NCBI RefSeq assembly: GCF_004795895.1
Contig: NZ_CP039250.1
Span: 992,001 to 1,056,000, forward strand
Origin: Sphingopyxis sp. PAMC25046
GTDB taxonomy: Bacteria > Pseudomonadota > Alphaproteobacteria > Sphingomonadales > Sphingomonadaceae
Direction of reading: 5' to 3'
Length of the DNA: 64,000 nt
Shown in pieces: positions 60,131-64,000 of this stretch. Within the stretch, counting starts at the first letter, position 1. Each line of letters begins with the position of its first letter. A model generated the notes under the pieces. It had not been told where the DNA came from, made no database searches, and worked only from the letters and a program-made list of their open reading frames with translations. A program made the translations under genes and the position numbers.

Positions 60131-60601
60131 GGGGGCAGGGTTATCCTTTCGGGGCGGTTGGCGCAATCACTTTACGTTTACGGAAACCAGCTGCGAAAGT
60201 TGACGAAGTTGACACCACCATCGCGCGCGGGAAACCGTTATCGCAGAAACGGATAGGGGCGGCATGGAGGTGGCGGGGTCATCCGGCAGGGTCGATCATG
60301 GCCGGATATTTTAGTAAAGGGATTTTTGCGGCGAAAAATGGGATGCGGCAAACGATCGGTTTCGACCGGAAGCGGGCATTCCCATTACCGTCACCCCGGG
60401 CTTGACCCGGGGCCTGCCTTGCCTTTTCGCCGTCGTCAGGAAGAAAAGGCGGGTCCCGGGTCAAGCCCGAGATGACGAAAGTGAGAGCATGCAATGGCAG
60501 CCCCCCACCCCAAAGTCGACACCTCCGCGCATCCTCCATTGACCCCGCGTTAACCATTGCGCGTCATAGCTTTGCGATCATTCAGGGACGCGGGCAAGCC
60601 A
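60131..60601. other. 471-base intergenic region with divergent promoters and a repeat
   Basis: Lies between the VWA gene (leftward) and the chemotaxis gene (rightward). It holds a palindromic repeat at 60389-60477 and no convincing reading frame, tRNA or terminator. Short open frames here lack ribosome sites and cross the repeat. Confidence 0.7.
60389..60477. repeat. Palindromic repeat of the CCCGGGCTTGACCCGGG type
   Basis: The left arm around CACCCCGGGCTTGACCCGG (60392-60410) and right arm around CCCGGGTCAAGCCCGAGATG (60455-60474) are inverted and flank about 40 bases. A different unit from the repeats at 50294 and 58829. Such elements are frequent in sphingomonad intergenic regions. Confidence 0.8.
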
Positions 60602-61999
60602 ATGAAATATGATCCGATCAACCCGGAAGCGCAGATACTCGACCAGTCGGTCGCGAGCGACTGCGGCGAGCTAGCCGTGGGGTGCAGCGACGCTGCGGGG
60701 CGGATCAAACGTGCGACCGACCAGATGGAACGGCAGATCGGCGAGCTTGGCCGGCTCGAGGAATATGTCGTCAGCCTCGAGGCCGACCAGCGCCAGATCG
60801 CCGATTCGACCGACGAGGCGAAATTGCTGTCGGCGCGGGCCTGCGAGCAGCTCGACGCCGGGGCCGAACGCGTCAACGCCGCGGTCAGCGAATTCCGTTC
60901 GGTGATCGACCTCGTCGCGCGGCTTGGCACGCATGTCACCAATTTCGCCGCGGTGATGGAGCAGGTCCAGCAGGTGAGCCAGTCGATCGAATCGATCGCC
61001 AAGACCACCAACATGCTCGCGCTCAATGCCGCGATCGAAGCCGAGCGCGCGGGCGATGCCGGGCGCACCTTCGCGGTCGTCGCGGCCGAAGTGAAGAAGC
61101 TCGCGCAGAACACGCGCGGCGCGACCGACGAGATCCGCCGGTCGATCGGCAGCCTTGCGACCGAGGCTTCGGGGCTGGTCGCTGAAATCCAGTCGGGGGT
61201 CGAACAGTCGAGCCGCGCCGAGGCGCAGTTCGAAACGATCACCGACGCGCTGCACGATGCAACGCATCTCGTCGCGCTGCTCGACGATCAGAGCGATCGT
61301 ATCGCGCAGTCGAGCGCGATGGTCCATGCCAATGGCGCGAAGGTGCGCGAGGCGCTCGACAGCGTCGTCACGTCGGTACGCGACAATAGTTCGACGCTCG
61401 ACGGCACGCGCACATCGATCCTGACGATGGAGCATGTGTCGAACCGCATGTTCAACGCGGTGATCTCGGCAGGGGTCAGCCCGCAGGATTCGGCGATCGT
61501 CGAACTCGCGGCGAAGGTGCGCGACGAATTCGTCGGCCTCGCCGAACGGGCGATCGCACGCGGCGAGCTGACGATGGAGCAGCTTTTCGACACCGACTAT
61601 GTTCGCGTGCCGAACTCGAATCCCGAGCGCTTTCGCACCAGCCTGTGCGACTGGGCCGATGCCAACTGGCGCCCGTTGTTCGACCGCATCGTCGCGCAGC
61701 ATCCCGAGATCAAGATGTCGTCGGCGGGCGATATGAACGGATTCCTGCCGACGCATATCACCGAATGCTCGCGGGCGCCGACCGGCGACCTCGAACATGA
61801 CACCGCGCATTGCCGCAACGGCCGTATCCTGCTCGACGATACCGACATGGCGGCGAAGCGCAGCACCGCGCCTTTCTTCATGACGGTCTATCGCCAGGAA
61901 GGCGACGGCATCAATTACCTGACCGTGCGCAACGTCTATATGCCCGCGATCATCGACGGCCGCCGCTGGGGCGACGTCGAGGTGGCGTACCAGCTTTGA
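60602..61999 (+). CDS. Soluble methyl-accepting chemotaxis protein
   Basis: A 465-residue receptor without membrane segments. Residues about 20-270 form the coiled-coil signalling hairpin with tip [37 protein letters not shown]. The C-terminal region (about 330-465) has [61 protein letters not shown] and [11 protein letters not shown] recognise this as a recurrent C-terminal module of proteobacterial cytoplasmic receptors, probably ligand sensing, with conserved Cys, His and Asp residues. ATG 60602 ([11 protein letters not shown]) is chosen; an upstream ATG has no ribosome site. Transcribed alone. Confidence 0.88.
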   Translation: MKYDPINPEAQILDQSVASDCGELAVGCSDAAGRIKRATDQMERQIGELGRLEEYVVSLEADQRQIADSTDEAKLLSARACEQLDAGAERVNAAVSEFRSVIDLVARLGTHVTNFAAVMEQVQQVSQSIESIAKTTNMLALNAAIEAERAGDAGRTFAVVAAEVKKLAQNTRGATDEIRRSIGSLATEASGLVAEIQSGVEQSSRAEAQFETITDALHDATHLVALLDDQSDRIAQSSAMVHANGAKVREALDSVVTSVRDNSSTLDGTRTSILTMEHVSNRMFNAVISAGVSPQDSAIVELAAKVRDEFVGLAERAIARGELTMEQLFDTDYVRVPNSNPERFRTSLCDWADANWRPLFDRIVAQHPEIKMSSAGDMNGFLPTHITECSRAPTGDLEHDTAHCRNGRILLDDTDMAAKRSTAPFFMTVYRQEGDGINYLTVRNVYMPAIIDGRRWGDVEVAYQL

Positions 62000-62073
62000 G
62001 GGGCAGAGGCCTGGGCGGCGGGAACAAATTAGACGCTCACGGCAATGGCCGTTTTGGGGTGGGAAGCGGACGT

Positions 62074-62454
62074 TTAGCTCCGCGCCTCAAAAAGAGATTG
62101 AGCCTCTTGCGCCTTGGCACGCAAGCGTGGCCATAAGTGATGACTGACGAATGCCACGTCATCTCCGTTGGGTAAATCCACAAGCATCGCGTCAAGCAAG
62201 GCCTTCACCTCACCAATGACCTTGGCTTCGTTCACATCCAAAAAATTATAACCGACCGCGCTTTCGTCAAAATCATTGTCGTCGAAGAAGAAATGAAAAA
62301 TCTGATCAATGTCTGACACCAGCCCTTGTTCGCGCTCCTTGTGCCAAAGTTCTTCCGGATTTTCTGCCGCCAGCTCTTTGAGATACAGAACGAGCTCTTG
62401 TCGCTTGTCCGGATTAGCCAGTGAAACATGTGGGAACGGGTGATTATCCTTCAT
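62074..62454 (-). CDS. Small acidic protein, SCO4402-family-like
   Basis: A 126-residue acidic, helix-rich protein without signal or membrane segment. The pattern DKRQELVLYLKELA, IDQIFHFFFDDNDFDES, AVGYNFLDVNEAKVIGEVKALLDAML and HHLWPRLRAKAQEAQ fits my memory of the SCO4402 family, small soluble proteins of unknown function that behave like toxin immunity or lineage-specific orphans. Base composition is noticeably lower in GC than neighbours, suggesting acquisition. It interrupts the space between moxR and its VWA partner. No toxin gene is adjacent. Confidence 0.7.
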   Translation of the reverse strand: MKDNHPFPHVSLANPDKRQELVLYLKELAAENPEELWHKEREQGLVSDIDQIFHFFFDDNDFDESAVGYNFLDVNEAKVIGEVKALLDAMLVDLPNGDDVAFVSHHLWPRLRAKAQEAQSLFEARS

Positions 62455-62533
62455 ATTGCGACGATAACTATGATCGGGATCGACCGCAATGTCCGCTTCC
62501 GTTCGATTCCTGACTTCCTGATTCTCCGCCGAC

Positions 62534-63379
62534 CTAGCTACCCTGACGCCGCGCCATGAAGGCGAGCTTTTCGAAGAGCATCACGTCCTGCTCATTCTTG
62601 AGCAAGGCGCCGTGGAGCGGCGGGATCGCCTTGCCGACGTCGCGGTTCTGGAGCACTTCGAGCGGCATATCCTCGTTGAGCAACAGTTTGAGCCAGTCGA
62701 TCAGTTCGCTCGTCGAGGGCTTTTTCTTGAGCCCGGGCACTTCGCGTACCTCGTAGAAGATATCCATCGCGCGGCTGACGAGGGTTTTCTGGATGCCGGG
62801 GAAGTGGACCTCGACGATCTCGGCCATCGTGTCGCGGTCGGGGAATTTGATATAGTGGAAGAAACAGCGGCGCAGGAAGGCGTCGGGCAGTTCCTTTTCA
62901 TTGTTCGAGGTGATGACGACGATCGGGCGTTCTTTCGCGGTGACCGTCTCGTCGGTCTCGTAGACGTGGAACGCCATGCGATCGAGTTCCTGAAGCAAGT
63001 CGTTCGGGAATTCGATGTCGGCCTTGTCGATCTCGTCGATCAGCAGCACGGGCAGCTTGGGCGAGGTGAAGGCCTCCCACAGCTTGCCCTTCTTGATGTA
63101 ATTGCGGATGTCGTGGACGCGCTCTTCGCCGAGTTGGCCGTCGCGCAGGCGCGCGACCGCGTCATATTCGTAAAGGCCCTGCTGGGCCTTGGTCGTCGAC
63201 TTGATGTTCCAGGTGATCAGCGGCGCGTCGAAGGCCTTGGCGATCTCCTCGGCCAGCACCGTCTTGCCGGTGCCGGGCTCGCCCTTCACGAGCAGCGGAC
63301 GGCGCAGCAGCGTCGCGGCGTTGACCGCGACCTTGAGATCGTCGGTGGCGATATAGGCGCTGGTGCCTTCGAAGCGCAT
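62534..63379 (-). CDS. MoxR-family AAA+ ATPase
   Basis: A 281-residue AAA+ ATPase. LLVKGEPGTGKTVLAEEIAKA is Walker A, VLLIDEIDKADIEFPNDLLQELD Walker B, VITSNNEKELPDAFLRRCFFHYI sensor 1 with arginine finger region, and GALLKNEQDVMLFEKLAFMAR the lid. MoxR proteins work with VWA-domain partners in assembly of enzyme complexes; the CoxE-like gene at 58952-60130 is the obvious partner. ATG 63379 sits near the upstream gene's end, with about 95 bases between. Confidence 0.93.
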   Translation of the reverse strand: MRFEGTSAYIATDDLKVAVNAATLLRRPLLVKGEPGTGKTVLAEEIAKAFDAPLITWNIKSTTKAQQGLYEYDAVARLRDGQLGEERVHDIRNYIKKGKLWEAFTSPKLPVLLIDEIDKADIEFPNDLLQELDRMAFHVYETDETVTAKERPIVVITSNNEKELPDAFLRRCFFHYIKFPDRDTMAEIVEVHFPGIQKTLVSRAMDIFYEVREVPGLKKKPSTSELIDWLKLLLNEDMPLEVLQNRDVGKAIPPLHGALLKNEQDVMLFEKLAFMARRQGS

Positions 63380-63473
63380 CGGCTCTTTCCCTTAACGTGA
63401 ACGTCAAGTGGGCATAGCGGGGGGAGGGAGCGGGTGCAACCGAATCTCCCGCAGGCGGCGGGAGGGGGCGGTA

Positions 63474-63992
63474 TCAGGGATGCGCGCGGCTTGCGGCGCG
63501 TGCGGCCATCAAATCCCAGAGACTGCTGTGCTGGGTGACGAGCTGCTGCGCACCGAACACCATTGCGCGTTCGATCGCGGGGGTGTCGGCGACCGCAGCG
63601 GCGAGCCGCGCGGTGCCGGGCAGGTCGGGCAGGGTGCAGGTCGGCGGCACCAGGTCGAGCCGCAGCGCGCTGATGTCGAGCAGCACGCGAATCGTTCGCC
63701 AGTCGAGCGTCAGCGCGATCGCGGCGCCGAGCGCGCAGCCGTGACGGTCCGATTCGGCGAGCATGTCGAGCGCCTTGCGTTGCGCGGCGACCGCGGCCTC
63801 GCACTGTGCCTGGCCCTGCGTGCTCGGAACGGGGCCGACCGCCGAGGCGATCTTCGACAGGAAGGCGCGCTCTTCGACGAAGGCGCCGGCGGCTTCGTCC
63901 ATCCAGCGGCGCGACGCGGGATCGACCGCCTTGCGCGCGGCATTGTCGATGACCCCTGGATGGCGGCCATGAAGGAGGCAAAGGAAATGCAC
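63474..63992 (-). CDS. Hypothetical protein, possibly 5'-truncated by the window edge
   Basis: A helix-rich reading frame of at least 172 residues: RWMDEAAGAFVEERAFLSKIA, ALDMLAESDRHGCALGAAIALTLDWRTIRVLLDISALRL and AIERAMVFGAQQLVTQHSSLWDLM. No membrane segment or known domain recognised. The only in-window start is a GTG at 63992, so the true start may lie beyond the end. It is upstream of moxR on the same strand. Function unknown. Confidence 0.6.
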   Translation of the reverse strand: MHFLCLLHGRHPGVIDNAARKAVDPASRRWMDEAAGAFVEERAFLSKIASAVGPVPSTQGQAQCEAAVAAQRKALDMLAESDRHGCALGAAIALTLDWRTIRVLLDISALRLDLVPPTCTLPDLPGTARLAAAVADTPAIERAMVFGAQQLVTQHSSLWDLMAARAASRAHP

Positions 63993-64000
63993 CGCGTCGG

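Overview
This window looks like a GC-rich chromosomal segment of a sphingomonad (Alphaproteobacteria, something like Sphingopyxis or Sphingomonas). The signs are the TonB-dependent receptor style, an IlvD/EDD-type sugar acid dehydratase, the mfd/sdhE/recG arrangement and short palindromic intergenic repeats. The genus is an inference from gene style, not from a marker gene.

Positions 1 to about 34,500 form one accessory locus for a sulfated, galactose-containing polysaccharide, probably of algal origin. It encodes two paralogous TonB-dependent outer-membrane receptors, at least six glycoside hydrolases (three GH43-type proteins, one with two GH43 domains; one GH2; two clan GH-A-like enzymes), five formylglycine-type sulfatases and a formylglycine-generating enzyme with both catalytic cysteines. 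It also encodes two sugar or sugar-acid importers and a complete De Ley-Doudoroff route for D-galactose: mutarotase, NAD(P)-dependent galactose dehydrogenase, lactonase, IlvD/EDD-type galactonate dehydratase, 2-keto-3-deoxygalactonate kinase and KDPGal aldolase. End products are pyruvate and glyceraldehyde 3-phosphate. Two near-duplicate DgoR-like GntR/FadR regulators lie inside the locus. Seven promoter regions each carry one copy of an AT-rich 15-bp near-palindrome (roughly ATWTAT-CRT-ATWAAT), which I propose is their shared operator. No obvious endo-acting depolymerase (GH16, GH82, GH50, GH86 or a lyase) is visible, so the system looks exo-acting, fed by oligosaccharides, or continues to the left of the window.

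Positions 34,500-38,430 hold a translationally coupled otsB - GH15 - otsA trehalose operon. Positions 38,490-42,370 form a zinc-homeostasis block: a Zur-type Fur-family regulator, a MerC-like membrane protein, a ZnuD-like receptor with a His/Asp-rich loop and a palindromic Zur-box candidate, followed by a convergent methyltransferase of unknown function with a dyad at its start. Then come a TonB-like protein, tRNA-Asn(GTT), nadK, moaA, an EAL phosphodiesterase, mfd, sdhE, recG, a PilZ protein and tyrS.

Positions 54,100-58,800 hold a compact same-strand/convergent group linked to cell-wall turnover: a DOMON-like protein, a NamZ-type exo-muramidase (DUF1343), a Tat-exported M24 peptidase, a DUF817 membrane protein and an Amj-type lipid II flippase. 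The right end holds a CoxE-type VWA protein and its likely MoxR ATPase partner. They are separated by a soluble chemotaxis receptor and a small acidic protein resembling the SCO4402 family. A partial hypothetical gene closes the window. I see no IS element, prophage, CRISPR array or rRNA.
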